Assembly (NCBI GenBank): GCA_035656095.1
Contig: DASRTE010000143.1
Coordinates: 1 to 56,619, forward strand
DNA length: 56,619 bases
Origin: DASRTE01 sp035656095
Lineage (GTDB): Bacteria > Actinomycetota > Actinomycetes > Jiangellales > Jiangellaceae
Direction: 5' to 3'
Shown here: piece after piece, positions 16,667 to 25,969 of the stretch
Position numbering within the stretch: the first letter of the stretch is position 1
How the letters are laid out: every line of letters begins with the position of its first letter
Made by a program: the position numbers and the translations under genes
Notes under the pieces: model-generated
Database searches by the model: none
What the model was told of the DNA's origin: nothing
The model's input: only the letters and a program-made list of their open reading frames with translations

Positions 16667-17830
16667 TCACCAACCAGGATCGATGCCGTGCCACGGGAAG
16701 ACTGCCTTCCGCGTGGCCACAACGGCCTGGTCGAGCCAGTCTCCGGGGTCGTATCCCGACGACCAGTCGTCGTATTCGGCGGTGTTTCCGTCGGTCATCC
16801 GGGCCGGTCCGCGCCTGCCGAACCTGATCATGACGTGCTCCCGCCACGAGGCCGGCACCTCTGTCTCGGGATCGACGGGTACCCCGGCAGCCTCGGCGAG
16901 CAGGTGGGTCCAGACTCGGGGCACCACGTCGACCAGCGCGTATCCGCCGCCACCGGTGGCCAACCACCGGCCCGAGCAGAGCTCGTGGGACAGGCGGTGC
17001 AGGACCGCATAGGACGCGCGCTGACCGTCCACGGTGAGCGCCAGGTGTGCGAGCGGGTCCTCGACATGGCTGTCGCACCCGTGCTGGGTCACCAGCACGT
17101 GCGGCTCCCACGCGCGCAGCAAAGGCGGGACGACGGCGTGGAAGGCCCGCAGCCATCCGGCGTCGGTCGTCCCCGGGGGCAGGGCCACGTTGACGGCGCT
17201 TCCCTCCGCACCCGGTCCGCCGATCTCGTCCGGATACCCCGTGCCGGGGAACAGCGTGCGAGGACTCTCATGCAGGCTGACGGTAAGCACCCGCGGGTCT
17301 TCGTAGAAGATCGTCTGCACGCCGTCGCCGTGGTGGACGTCGACGTCGACGTACGCGACTCGCTCCGCCCCGGCGTCGAGCAGCGCCCGGATCGCGATCG
17401 CGACGTCGTTGTACACGCAGAACCCCGACGACCGGTCCGGCATGGCGTGGTGCAGGCCGCCGGTGATGTTCACACCGTGCGTGACCCGTCCGTTCCACAT
17501 GGCGAGCGCGGCATCGACCGAGCCTCCGACCACCGTCGCGCTGGCCTCGTGCATCGACGGGAAGCACGGGTTGTCGTCGGTGCCGAGTCCGTGGCCGAGG
17601 TCGTAGGTCCCGCGACGCACGGCCGCCACCAGGGCGGGGGTGTGAACGCTGGTGAGCAGATCGTCACCTGCGACGGACGGGGCGACCACGTCGACGTCGG
17701 GGTGGTCGAGCACGCCGAGCGCCCGGGCGAGGCGGATGGTCAGGTCGAGCCGGATCGGACTCATCGGGTGCGAGGGGCCGAAATCGTACCGGGTCAGCGA
17801 GTCGTCCCAGACGACGTGCACCGACTCCAT
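16667..17830 (-). CDS. Histone-deacetylase-like protein AcuC
   Basis: A 387-aa arginase/deacetylase-fold protein. Motifs for the metal site and charge relay are present: GGLHHAMPDRSSGFCVYND, VAYVDVDVHHGDGVQ, FPGTG and LATGGGGYA. AcuC-type enzymes remove acetyl groups from proteins, for example acetyl-CoA synthetase. The ATG at 17830 lies behind an AAGG sequence; a GTG at 17854 is possible. It is monocistronic and divergent from the oxidoreductase gene. Confidence 0.93.
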   Translation of the reverse strand: MESVHVVWDDSLTRYDFGPSHPMSPIRLDLTIRLARALGVLDHPDVDVVAPSVAGDDLLTSVHTPALVAAVRRGTYDLGHGLGTDDNPCFPSMHEASATVVGGSVDAALAMWNGRVTHGVNITGGLHHAMPDRSSGFCVYNDVAIAIRALLDAGAERVAYVDVDVHHGDGVQTIFYEDPRVLTVSLHESPRTLFPGTGYPDEIGGPGAEGSAVNVALPPGTTDAGWLRAFHAVVPPLLRAWEPHVLVTQHGCDSHVEDPLAHLALTVDGQRASYAVLHRLSHELCSGRWLATGGGGYALVDVVPRVWTHLLAEAAGVPVDPETEVPASWREHVMIRFGRRGPARMTDGNTAEYDDWSSGYDPGDWLDQAVVATRKAVFPWHGIDPGW

Positions 17831-17955
17831 GACATCGACCTTAGACGTGCTCACCGGCCTTCGCGGCCGGCGGCCGGCGCGCGAGGCCACCTGCGTCCCA
17901 TGTCCACGGGGGCTGTGTCGACGAGGTGTTGGTGAGATCGGGTAGACACGGCGGC

Positions 17956-18756
17956 ATGCGCTGCGGAGTCAGCATGCCCAACGCCGGAGATCCGCGTGAC
18001 CTGGTCGAGCTCGCGATCGTCGCCGAAAGCACCGCCTGGGACGGCTTCTTCCTCTGGGACCACCTTCAGCTCGACGCGGCGTCGCGTCCCGCGATGCTCG
18101 ACCCCTGGGTCGTGCTCGGCGCGATCGCCGCGCGGACCACCCGGATCCGAATCGGGGCCATGGTCACCCCGCTCGCCCGCCGGCGGCCATGGAAGCTGGC
18201 GAAGGAGATCACAACGCTCGACCACCTCAGCCACGGCCGGGTGATCGTCGGGGTCGGCCTGGGCGTACCGCCGGACATCGAGTACGGCGCGTTCGGCGAG
18301 CCCGTGGAAGCACGGGTCCATGCGGCCATGCTCGACGAAGGACTCCCCCTGCTCGGCTCCTTCCTCAGCGGCGACCCGGTCGACCACGACGGTGAGCACT
18401 ACCAGGTTCACGCCCACCTCAGCCCAGCCGCGTTCCAACGGCCGCGGCCGCCCATCTGGGTCGCGGCGACGCTGTCGCACGCACGACCGATCGCGAGGGC
18501 GCGCCGGTGGGACGGCATCTTCCCGCTCGGCTCCGGCAACGGCCCACTCTCGGCCGCCGAGCTGGCCGGCCTCGTGGTTACGCTCGACCCACCGGACGGG
18601 TACGACGTCGTCGGCCTACTGACTCCCGGTGTCACCACCGACGACCTCGCCCGGGCCGGGGCGACCTGGGCGGTCGACGGCCCGGCCGGCCGCTCAGAGT
18701 CGTTCGCCAGCGTCCGTCGCCGGGTCGAGGCCGGTCCTCCGGCCGCACCGGGCTGA
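17956..18756 (+). CDS. LLM-class F420-dependent oxidoreductase
   Basis: A 266-aa luciferase-like TIM-barrel protein. Visible signatures are WDGFFLWDHLQL, TTRIRIGAMVTPLARRRPWKLAKEITTLDHLSHGR and VGLGVPPDIEYGAFGE. Proteins with these signatures in actinobacteria generally use coenzyme F420 rather than FMN. The substrate is unknown. The start ATG 17956 precedes a direct MRCGVSMPN strand. It lies alone between AcuC (divergent) and the GNAT gene (convergent). Confidence 0.88.
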   Translation: MRCGVSMPNAGDPRDLVELAIVAESTAWDGFFLWDHLQLDAASRPAMLDPWVVLGAIAARTTRIRIGAMVTPLARRRPWKLAKEITTLDHLSHGRVIVGVGLGVPPDIEYGAFGEPVEARVHAAMLDEGLPLLGSFLSGDPVDHDGEHYQVHAHLSPAAFQRPRPPIWVAATLSHARPIARARRWDGIFPLGSGNGPLSAAELAGLVVTLDPPDGYDVVGLLTPGVTTDDLARAGATWAVDGPAGRSESFASVRRRVEAGPPAAPG

Positions 18757-18798
18757 GGCAGCGCCCGTTCCCTTCTCGAGCCGGGCCGCGCGCTGGTG

Positions 18799-19344
18799 TC
18801 AGGGTGCGCCCGGGGCCGGCGTTCCTCTCAGGCTGGGCGGCGACGAGACCGGCGCGGACAGGGACAGGCGCATCGCGAGCTCGTCGATGGCCGGATCGGA
18901 GGGAAGCGGTCGGGTGGCTCCGGTGCGGACGAACCCGTGACGGGCGTACAAGCGCTCGGCCGTGGCGTTTCCGCTCGTCACCCACAGCTGGACAGCCTCG
19001 GCGCACTGCTCCGCGGCCCAGCGCACGACCTCGTCGACGAGCGCGTCACCCACCCCGCGTCCGCGCGCCTCGGGTGAGACCCACATGGAGATCAGATCCA
19101 CCACACCGTCGCCTTCCGGGTAGCCCGCGGCCATCCCGACGATCCGATCGCCGAGCATCGACAGGCAGGTCATCCCGTTCGACGGATCCAGGCGATTCCG
19201 CCACTGCTGCTCGGTCCGCCCCACCTGGCTCTCGTAGGTCGAGCCGAACGCCGTGGGAGCGTCCAGCAACGCCTGGAGGCGCAGGTCACGCCAGGCCGCC
19301 CAGTCCTCGGGTCTGACGCGGGTGATCCTGACCTCGTCACTCAT
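18799..19344 (-). CDS. GNAT N-acetyltransferase
   Basis: A 181-aa single-domain acetyltransferase. ISMWVSPEARGRGVGDALVDEVVRWA is the acetyl-CoA-binding motif A, and VTSGNATAERLYARHGFVRTG the C-terminal motif. The ATG at 19344 overlaps the end of proC by eight bases, so the gene is probably the last of a putB-proC-GNAT operon. The amine substrate is unknown. Confidence 0.88.
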   Translation of the reverse strand: MSDEVRITRVRPEDWAAWRDLRLQALLDAPTAFGSTYESQVGRTEQQWRNRLDPSNGMTCLSMLGDRIVGMAAGYPEGDGVVDLISMWVSPEARGRGVGDALVDEVVRWAAEQCAEAVQLWVTSGNATAERLYARHGFVRTGATRPLPSDPAIDELAMRLSLSAPVSSPPSLRGTPAPGAP

Positions 19345-20143
19345 CGCCCGCGGCGGCCAGAGCACGCGACCGGTCGCGTGCCGCCTCGATCGCCGCCAGG
19401 AAGTCGGCTCGCACCTTTCCCTCCTCGAGCAGCCGCAACGCCGCCGCGGTGGTGCCAGCGGGCGAGGTGACCCGCTCGCGCAGCACCGTGGGGTGCTCGC
19501 CGGTCTCGCGCAGCAACTTCGCCGAGCCGACGACGGTCTGGACCACGAGTTCGGTGGCGGTGGCCCGCGGCAGCCCCAGGTGCACGCCGGCTTCGATCAT
19601 CGCCTCGACGACGAAGAAGACGTATGCCGGGCCGGTACCCGAGATGGCGGTGACCGCGTCCTGCTGCTTCTCCGGGACCCGCAGGACCCTCCCGGTGGCC
19701 CGCAGGAGTTGCTCGGCTTCGTGCAGGTGACCCTCGTCGCAGCGCGAACCGGCCGAGATCGCCGCCATGCCCTCGTCGACCAGTGCCGGTGTGTTGGGCA
19801 TGACCCGGACCACGGCCACACCGTCGGGCAACCGCGACTCGATGTACTGCGTCGTGATTCCCGCGGCGAGGGAGACGACCAGTTGCCCAGGCCGGACGTG
19901 ATCGGCGATCTCGCCCAGCAGGGCACCCATGTCCTGCGGCTTGACCACCAGGACCAGCGTGTCGGCGCGCCGGGCGGCGGTCGGGTTGTCGACGACGTCG
20001 ACGCCGTAGCGCTCCTCGAGTTCCTTGCTGCGCTCGGTGCGGCGCTCGCTGATGAGCAGGTCCTCGGCCCGCCGCCCCGCGCGCAGCAGGCCGGAGAGGA
20101 GCGTTTCGCCCATGACTCCGGCGCCGAGGATCGCGACGCTCAC
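19337..20143 (-). CDS. proC: Pyrroline-5-carboxylate reductase
   Basis: A 268-aa enzyme that reduces pyrroline-5-carboxylate to proline with NAD(P)H. The Rossmann loop VAILGAGVMGETLLSGLL, VVRVMPNTPALVDEG and the C-terminal signature TGPAYVFFVVEAM plus VTSPAGTTAAALRLLEEG are diagnostic. The GTG start at 20143 overlaps the proline dehydrogenase stop (GTGA). Pairing with a proline catabolic gene sets synthesis and breakdown of proline side by side. Confidence 0.96.
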   Translation of the reverse strand: MSVAILGAGVMGETLLSGLLRAGRRAEDLLISERRTERSKELEERYGVDVVDNPTAARRADTLVLVVKPQDMGALLGEIADHVRPGQLVVSLAAGITTQYIESRLPDGVAVVRVMPNTPALVDEGMAAISAGSRCDEGHLHEAEQLLRATGRVLRVPEKQQDAVTAISGTGPAYVFFVVEAMIEAGVHLGLPRATATELVVQTVVGSAKLLRETGEHPTVLRERVTSPAGTTAAALRLLEEGKVRADFLAAIEAARDRSRALAAAGDE

Positions 20144-21069
20144 CTCGTGCCCGCCAGAGAACGGAGGAAGAACATCACGTTGGCGGGACGTTCCGCCAGG
20201 CGGCGTATCATGTAGCCGTACCACTCGTGGCCGTAGGGGACGTACACGCGGACGGTCTCGCCCGATCTCGCCAACCGGCGTTGCTCGTCGGGCCGGACGC
20301 CGTAGAGCATCTGGTACTCGTAGCTGCCCTGCTCACGGCGGTAGCGCGCGGCGAGCGACCCTCCGATCTCGATCAGGCGCGGATCATGGGTGGCGATCAT
20401 GGGATATCCCTCTCCGGCCAGCAGGACCTTCATGCAGCGGACGTACGAGCGGTCGACGTCGTTGGTCTCCTGGTAGGCGACACTCGCCGGCTCGTTGTAC
20501 GCGCCCTTGCACAGCCGTACACGCGAGCCGGCGTATGCGAGCCGGCGGCAGTCACCCTCCGTGCGGTGCAGATAGGCCTGCAGGACCGCGCCGGTCGAGG
20601 GGAAGTCGGTGCGCAGGTCGTCGAGGATCGAGAGCGTCGAGTCGGTCGTGGTGTGGTCCTCCATGTCCAGCGTCACGGTCGTGCCCACGTCCGCGGCCGC
20701 CTGGCAGATCTCCCGCGCGTTGTCGAGGGCGATCCGTTCGCCGTCGCCGGTCAGAGCCTGCCCCACCGCCGACAGCTTCACCGAAACCTCGGCGGAGGAG
20801 GTGAGTCCCGCCTCGTTCAGGCCCTTGAGCAGCGCGACGTAAGCCGCCGCGGCCTCCTCGGCCTGCACTCGGTCCGCGGTGTCCTCGCCGAGGTGATCGA
20901 TCGTCACGGTCAGACCGTCGGCGACGATCTCGTGGGTGACGCGCACGGCATCATCGGTCTCGGCGCCGGCAATGAACCGGGCCACGACGTTGCGCGAGAT
21001 CGGAGCCCGCTCCACCAGGTTGCGCAGCCGCTCGCTGCGCGAGACACCCAACAGCACCCGCCCCAGCAC
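20140..21069 (-). CDS. putB: Proline dehydrogenase (monofunctional, FAD-dependent)
   Basis: A 309-aa flavoenzyme that oxidises proline to pyrroline-5-carboxylate and passes electrons to quinones. Motifs: VSVKLSAVGQAL, VTLDMEDHTTTDSTL, LQAYLHRTEGDC, VRLCKGAYNEP and YVPYGHEWYGYMIRRLAERPAN at the C-terminus. It is the monofunctional form; no P5C dehydrogenase gene is adjacent, so the second step must be encoded elsewhere. It heads a unit with proC. Confidence 0.94.
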   Translation of the reverse strand: MLGRVLLGVSRSERLRNLVERAPISRNVVARFIAGAETDDAVRVTHEIVADGLTVTIDHLGEDTADRVQAEEAAAAYVALLKGLNEAGLTSSAEVSVKLSAVGQALTGDGERIALDNAREICQAAADVGTTVTLDMEDHTTTDSTLSILDDLRTDFPSTGAVLQAYLHRTEGDCRRLAYAGSRVRLCKGAYNEPASVAYQETNDVDRSYVRCMKVLLAGEGYPMIATHDPRLIEIGGSLAARYRREQGSYEYQMLYGVRPDEQRRLARSGETVRVYVPYGHEWYGYMIRRLAERPANVMFFLRSLAGTR

Positions 21070-21167
21070 GCCGATCGACCTCCTCGTCCGTCCGGCCCGC
21101 CGTCAGGCTACGGCACGCGACCGAAGGTTCCCGTCCCATGCACACGGCCTACGCGTCGTCCACGAGG

Positions 21168-21896
21168 TCAGGGCGTCCGGCGGCGGAGGGTGGCGGCACC
21201 GAGGGCGAGCATGCCGACCGCAAAGCCGGCGATGATCGTGGCGTAGCCCCAGATGACCGGCTGGGCCGCCGTCTGCACCTCGGTCATCGCGTCGATCGCG
21301 TAGGAGAGCGGGAGGACGTTGGACACCGCGCTGAGCACGTCGGGCAACTCGTCCCTCGGGACCAGCAGTCCGCAGAGCAGGAGCTGTGGCAGCACGAGGG
21401 CGGGCATGAACTGGACGACCTGGAACTCGGTGGCGGCGAACGCACTGACGAACAGGCCGAGCGCCATGCCGAGCAGGGCATCCAGTACGGCGACGGTGAC
21501 GAGCAGCCAGGTCGGGCCGGCCACGTCCATACCGAGGACGGCAACGGCCAGCGTCGACGCGATCAGCGCCTGCAACGTCGCCATCAACCCGAAGGCCAGC
21601 GCGTAGCCGACCAGGAAGTCCAGCTTGCCGATGGGCAGTGTCAGCAGCCGCTCCAGCGTCCCCGATGTTCGCTCGCGCAGCGTGGCGACCGAGGTCACGA
21701 GGAACATGGCGACGAACGGGAACAGAGCGAGCAGCGCGGGCCCGATCTGGTTGAACACCTGCCCGCCCTCGTACACCCACCAGAGCAGGGTCATCAGGAC
21801 GGATGGCACCAACAGGAGCAGCGCCAGCGTGCGCGGGTCATGGCGCAGCTGCGTGAGCACCCTCCGCGCCGTGGCGATGGTGATGCGGACGTTCAT
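21168..21896 (-). CDS. ABC-2 type transporter permease
   Basis: About 242 aa with six hydrophobic segments, including LALLLLVPSVLMTLLWWVY and a C-terminal VIWGYATIIAGFAVGMLALGAA. The RERTSGTLERLLTLPIGKLDFLVGY loop is characteristic of ABC-2 permeases that export drugs or lipids. The ATG at 21896 overlaps the ATPase gene by four bases. Upstream residues in this frame are Arg-rich and non-protein-like. Confidence 0.9.
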   Translation of the reverse strand: MNVRITIATARRVLTQLRHDPRTLALLLLVPSVLMTLLWWVYEGGQVFNQIGPALLALFPFVAMFLVTSVATLRERTSGTLERLLTLPIGKLDFLVGYALAFGLMATLQALIASTLAVAVLGMDVAGPTWLLVTVAVLDALLGMALGLFVSAFAATEFQVVQFMPALVLPQLLLCGLLVPRDELPDVLSAVSNVLPLSYAIDAMTEVQTAAQPVIWGYATIIAGFAVGMLALGAATLRRRTP

Positions 21897-22663
21897 CGGC
21901 GCGCTCCCTTGTCGATCAGATGAAGGAACGCGTGCTCGGCGTCGGTAGCGCCCGTGCTCTCGAGCAGTCCGGCCAGGGTGTCGTCGGCCATCACCCTGCC
22001 CTCGCGTAGGAGCAGCAGGCGTGGGCATCGCTCGGCCTCGTCCATGACGTGGCTCGACACGAGGAGCGTGACTCCGTCATCCGCGAGCGCGTTGAACAGC
22101 GTCCACAGGTCTCGACGCAGCACCGGGTCGAGGCCGACCGTCGGCTCGTCGAGCACGAGCAGTTCGGGCTCGCCGAGGAGCGCAACGGCAAGCGACGCCC
22201 GTGACTCCTCGCCTCCCGAGAGGTTGTTCACCAGGTCGTCGGCGTGCGAGGTGAGATCGACCTGCTCGATCGTTCGGTCCACGGAGGCGCGCGTCGTGCC
22301 GAGAACATCGGCGAAGTACCGAAGGTTCTCGCGGACCGTCAGGTCGCCGTAGACGCTGGGCGACTGGGTCATGTAGCCGACCCGACGACGCAACGGGAGC
22401 GATCCGGCCGGCAGCCCGAGCACGTCGACCTGACCACCGGCAATCTGCTGGACTCCGACGATGGCTCGCATCAGCGTGGACTTGCCCGAGCCCGACGGTC
22501 CCAGCAACCCGGTGAGCGTGCCCGGGCGCACCACCAGGTCGAACTCGTCGAGTACCACCCGGGTGCCGCGCACGACCCGCAACCCGCTGATCCGGATGGC
22601 ATCGCCTGCTCGCCGCTCGCCGGCCGGTGCCTTGGCTGCCCGCCCAGAAGCGTAATTCATCAT
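21893..22663 (-). CDS. ABC transporter ATP-binding protein
   Basis: A 256-aa ATPase. Walker A is GPSGSGKST, the signature is LSGGEESRASLAVALLGEP, Walker B is LLVLDEPTVGLDP and the switch His is in VSSHVMDEA. The signature reads LSGGE rather than LSGGQ, common in ABC-2 exporters of this type. A GAGGAG ribosome-binding site precedes the ATGATG start. With the permease it forms a two-component exporter, likely controlled by the TetR protein encoded just upstream. Confidence 0.94.
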   Translation of the reverse strand: MMNYASGRAAKAPAGERRAGDAIRISGLRVVRGTRVVLDEFDLVVRPGTLTGLLGPSGSGKSTLMRAIVGVQQIAGGQVDVLGLPAGSLPLRRRVGYMTQSPSVYGDLTVRENLRYFADVLGTTRASVDRTIEQVDLTSHADDLVNNLSGGEESRASLAVALLGEPELLVLDEPTVGLDPVLRRDLWTLFNALADDGVTLLVSSHVMDEAERCPRLLLLREGRVMADDTLAGLLESTGATDAEHAFLHLIDKGARR

Positions 22664-22720
22664 ACGTTGAATAATTCTCCTCGAACCTACCGGCCGTCAA
22701 GCATTCGTGTGGCCATGGCC

Positions 22721-23335
22721 TCACACGTCGAAGTAGTGCTGGATCACCGGTCCGACCAGGTCCACCAGTTCGGCGTCCGAGATCGACGCCAGTGGCTCGA
22801 GCTTGATCACATAGCGCATCAAGGCCAGGCCGATCAGGTGGGAGACCGCAGCCTCGACCCGGAGTTCGCGGTCGGGCAGGTCCAGCCCGGCCACCACTCG
22901 GCTGAGGATGGACCGCCGCGCGAACTGGCGGAGCAGCGTAGCCGCCGCTTCGTTGCTCATGGCCGAACGCAGCATGGCAAGAATGGGTGCCCGCCGAACC
23001 GGATCACCCCACACCGCGAAGAAGGCGCGCACCGCCCGCTCACCGGCGCCGTCCAAGGGTCCCGTGAGGATCTCGCCGGCGACATCCGGAGGTGAGAACG
23101 GGAGTTCCATCGCCTCGAGGAACAACTGTTCCTTGGTGCCGAAGTAGTGGTGGACCAGCGCCGGGTCCACGCCCGCCCGCCCGGCAATGGCCCGAATCGA
23201 CGCCCGGTCGTACGCACGCTCGGCGAACTCGGCCCGAGCCGCCGACAGTATCTCGCCGCGCGTGTCCGGCCCACCGGGACGCCGCCCGGCGCGGCCACGG
23301 CTGCGGGGCCGCGCCGGCACACCCGCCTTGATCAT
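22721..23335 (-). CDS. TetR-family transcriptional regulator
   Basis: A 204-aa regulator. The helix-turn-helix is in EFAERAYDRASIRAIAGRAGVDPALVHHYFGTKEQLF (residues ~37-73), followed by an all-helical ligand domain of TetR_C type. A Gly/Arg-rich N-terminus precedes it. The gene is codirectional with and 57 bases upstream of the ABC exporter genes, so a local repressor of that exporter is the natural reading. ATG 23335 is the first reasonable start; the frame is open upstream only as antisense to other reading frames. Confidence 0.9.
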   Translation of the reverse strand: MIKAGVPARPRSRGRAGRRPGGPDTRGEILSAARAEFAERAYDRASIRAIAGRAGVDPALVHHYFGTKEQLFLEAMELPFSPPDVAGEILTGPLDGAGERAVRAFFAVWGDPVRRAPILAMLRSAMSNEAAATLLRQFARRSILSRVVAGLDLPDRELRVEAAVSHLIGLALMRYVIKLEPLASISDAELVDLVGPVIQHYFDV

Positions 23336-23387
23336 GTCGGCCTCGCCCACGGAGCCGGCCGCAGACCGGACCTGACCGTGGGCACGC

Positions 23388-24281
23388 TCATGGAACGGAC
23401 CCGCGGAGCACCTGCTCGGCGGTGCCGTCGGAGGCGACCGCAAAGGCCGTGTCGACCAGTGCCGTGGCCAGGTTGAGCCGCGCGAAGGCCAGCGCCTCGG
23501 CAAGATCCGCCTCCCGCTCGTCCGGTGTGCGCGCCCGCCGGGTCCCGACCTCGACCACGATCGCGCCGGACCAACCCCGCTGAGCGAGCCGCTCGAGCAG
23601 CGCGCCACAGGGCTGGTTTCCGCGGCCCGGAACCAGGTGTTCGTCGCGTGCCGAGCCGGTGCCGTCGGCGAGGTGGACGTGAGCCAGTCGGTCGCCGAGC
23701 GCGTCGGCCATGGCCAGGGCGTTCGAGCCGGACACGGCGGTGTGCGAGAGGTCCAGCGTGTTGTGCGCATAGGGCTCGTCGGTGGGATCCCAGTCGGGTG
23801 CGTATGCGGCGATCTCCCGACCGGCCGCCCGCCATGGGTACATGTTCTCGACCGCGATCGCGATGCCGGTCTCCTTCTCCAGGTCGGCGACGCCGGACAC
23901 GAAGCGCCGGGCGTAGTCACGCTGCCAGCGGAACGGGGGGTGGACGACGACGGTCGGAGCGCCGAGGCGCCGCGCTGCGTCGACGGTACGGGTGAGACGC
24001 TCCCAGGGATCGGGCGACCAGACGCGTTGCGTGATGAGCAGGCAGGGGGCGTGGATCGACAGCACGGGTAGCCGGTGCTGTTGGGCCAGGTCCTCGACCA
24101 TGCCGATGTCCTGGCTGACCGGGTCGGTCCAGACCATGACCTCCACGCCGTCGTAGCCGAGTGACTCGGCCATGTCGAACGCCACGGCGGCGCCCTGCGG
24201 GTACACCGACGCGGTCGACAGGCCAACCGGCGCATCGGGAATGCGCAGCATCTCCGTCAGGTCCCGACGTGGTTCGGTCAC
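23388..24281 (-). CDS. Sugar phosphate isomerase/epimerase (AP-endonuclease-2 fold)
   Basis: A 297-aa TIM-barrel protein of the xylose-isomerase-like superfamily. Likely metal ligands lie in SIHAPCL, VVHPPFRWQ, IAVENMYPW, NTLDLSHTA and HVHLADGTGSARDEHLVPGRGNQP. In many actinobacteria this gene sits beside the ppx gene, as here. The true substrate is unknown. Confidence 0.88.
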   Translation of the reverse strand: MTEPRRDLTEMLRIPDAPVGLSTASVYPQGAAVAFDMAESLGYDGVEVMVWTDPVSQDIGMVEDLAQQHRLPVLSIHAPCLLITQRVWSPDPWERLTRTVDAARRLGAPTVVVHPPFRWQRDYARRFVSGVADLEKETGIAIAVENMYPWRAAGREIAAYAPDWDPTDEPYAHNTLDLSHTAVSGSNALAMADALGDRLAHVHLADGTGSARDEHLVPGRGNQPCGALLERLAQRGWSGAIVVEVGTRRARTPDEREADLAEALAFARLNLATALVDTAFAVASDGTAEQVLRGSVP

Positions 24282-24319
24282 GGGTCTCAGCGTAGGCGGG
24301 TCAGTCGCGCGCCGGCGCG

Positions 24320-25258
24320 CTATGCATCGGCATCGGGCAGGTTGTCCAGGCGGCGGAGGATCACGCCTTCGCGCAACGCCCAGGGGCAGATGTCCAGCGA
24401 GTCGAGGTCGAACAGGTCCATGGCCGCGTCGGCGACGATCGCTCCGGCCAGCAACTGTGGTGCCCGTTTGGTCGATACGCCGGGCAGCCGGGACCGGTCC
24501 GCCGCGCCCATCCCGGCGAACCTGGAAACCAGGTCGGCCACGGCGTCGTGCTCGAGCGTGCGGCGGACATACGGGCCCTCATCCGAGGGTGCCGCTCCGG
24601 CAGCCCGGGCGATCGAGCGGAACGTCTTGCTCGTCGCGACCGCCCTGTCGGGTCGGCCGAACCTACTGACCGCTCCGACCGCCGACGCCACCTGCGCCCG
24701 GACGTGGCGGCGCAGTTCACGGATCTCGGACTTGGGCGGCGGGTCCGCGGTGAACCAGCTGCGGGTGAGCCGGCCCGCACCGAGGGGCAGCGAGGCGGCG
24801 GCGTCCGGGTCCTCGTCGATGCCGACCGCGATCTCGAGCGAGCCGCCGCCGATGTCGAGGCACAGCAGGCGCCCACTGGACCACCCGTACCACCGGCGGA
24901 CGGCCAGGAAGGTCAACCGAGCCTCGTCCTCGCCGCCGAGCACCCGCAGGTCGAGCCCGGTCTTCTCGCGGATGCGCTCGATGACCTTGTCCCCGTTGGT
25001 GGCCTCGCGCAGCGCCGACGTCGCGAACGCGAGCATCGACTCCGCGCCCTTGTCCTCGGCGATCTCCATCGCCTCGGCACAGAATGCGACCAGACGGTCG
25101 ATGCCCTCGCTCGTCACACGGCCCTTGTCATCGAGAAGCTCAGACAGGAGCAGCTCGATCTTGTGGCTGTAGGCAGGTAGGGGCCGGGCGCCGGGATACG
25201 CGTCGACGAGTAACAGGTGCACGGTGTTCGAGCCCACGTCGAGCACTGCGAGCCGCAT
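24320..25258 (-). CDS. Ppx/GppA phosphatase family protein
   Basis: A 312-aa ASKHA-fold enzyme that hydrolyses polyphosphate ends or pppGpp. Motifs: LAVLDVGSNTVHLLLVDA (phosphate 1), FATSALREATNGDKVIERI, VLGGEDEARLTFLAV and LCLDIGGGSLEIAVG (phosphate 2), ending in a typical LDICPWALREGVILRRLD. At this length it matches the short actinobacterial exopolyphosphatases such as mycobacterial Ppx1. It is followed closely by the isomerase gene. Confidence 0.92.
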   Translation of the reverse strand: MRLAVLDVGSNTVHLLLVDAYPGARPLPAYSHKIELLLSELLDDKGRVTSEGIDRLVAFCAEAMEIAEDKGAESMLAFATSALREATNGDKVIERIREKTGLDLRVLGGEDEARLTFLAVRRWYGWSSGRLLCLDIGGGSLEIAVGIDEDPDAAASLPLGAGRLTRSWFTADPPPKSEIRELRRHVRAQVASAVGAVSRFGRPDRAVATSKTFRSIARAAGAAPSDEGPYVRRTLEHDAVADLVSRFAGMGAADRSRLPGVSTKRAPQLLAGAIVADAAMDLFDLDSLDICPWALREGVILRRLDNLPDADA

Positions 25259-25273
25259 GCGACGACGCTACCG

Positions 25274-25969
25274 TCACTCCGAGACCGCCGGTCTGACGAC
25301 GGCGACCGGGCAGTCGGCATGGGCCAGCACCTGCTGGCTCACCGATCCCATCAACAAGCCGACGAACCCGCCCAGTCCGCGGGCGCCGACGACCGCCAGT
25401 GCACAGCCGTGCGACTCGTCGACGAGGACTCCGGCGGGTCGACCGCGGCCGTGCCGGAACCGCACCGGGACGTCAGGGAACTCCTCGGCGATGACGCGCA
25501 GCGGCGCCCAGTATCCGGCCTGCGACGACCCGAGCGGTGCCGTCGCGGGGTCGACGTCCTCGATCCGGCTCACCTCGGGCCTTGTCGACGGCGACGGCGA
25601 CCACGCCGCTACCGATCGCGCGGGCGTGGCCGAACGCGAGAACGGCGGCAGCATCGGCCTGTTCCGATGCGTCGTACCCGAGCACGACCTGGCCAGGATG
25701 GAGGGGTTCCCCCTCGTCGGACTCGCGGGGCGGGTGGACGACGACGACCGGGCAGTGCGCCCACGGCACGACCTGCATGGCGGTGGAGCCCATGAGCAGT
25801 CCTCGGAAGCCCTCGAGTCCCCGGGAACCGAGCACCAGCATGTCTGCACCCGCCGATGCGGACAGCAGGGTCTGGACCGGTGGATCGGGATACCGAAGTG
25901 CTCGCACGACGAGGTCGGGCCAGCGCTGCCGAACGGCGGAAGCGGACGGTTCGGCGTATCCCTCTGCAG
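25274..25969 (-). pseudogene. Tandem universal stress protein, N-terminally truncated and frameshifted
   Basis: Remnant of a two-domain UspA protein. The first domain lacks about 60 N-terminal residues including its start. It continues as VVRALRYPDPPVQTLL and DMLVLGSRGLEGFRGLLMGSTA with an HCPVVVVHPP end. The second domain begins VVLGYDASEQADAAAVLAFG, then shifts frame near 25575-25585 (one extra base) and continues as SRIEDVDPA and AVVGARGLGGFVGLLMGSVS to the stop at 25274. Both ATP-loop GxxG motifs remain. Its 5' side runs directly into the end of the permease remnant, so a deletion joined the two genes. Confidence 0.8.
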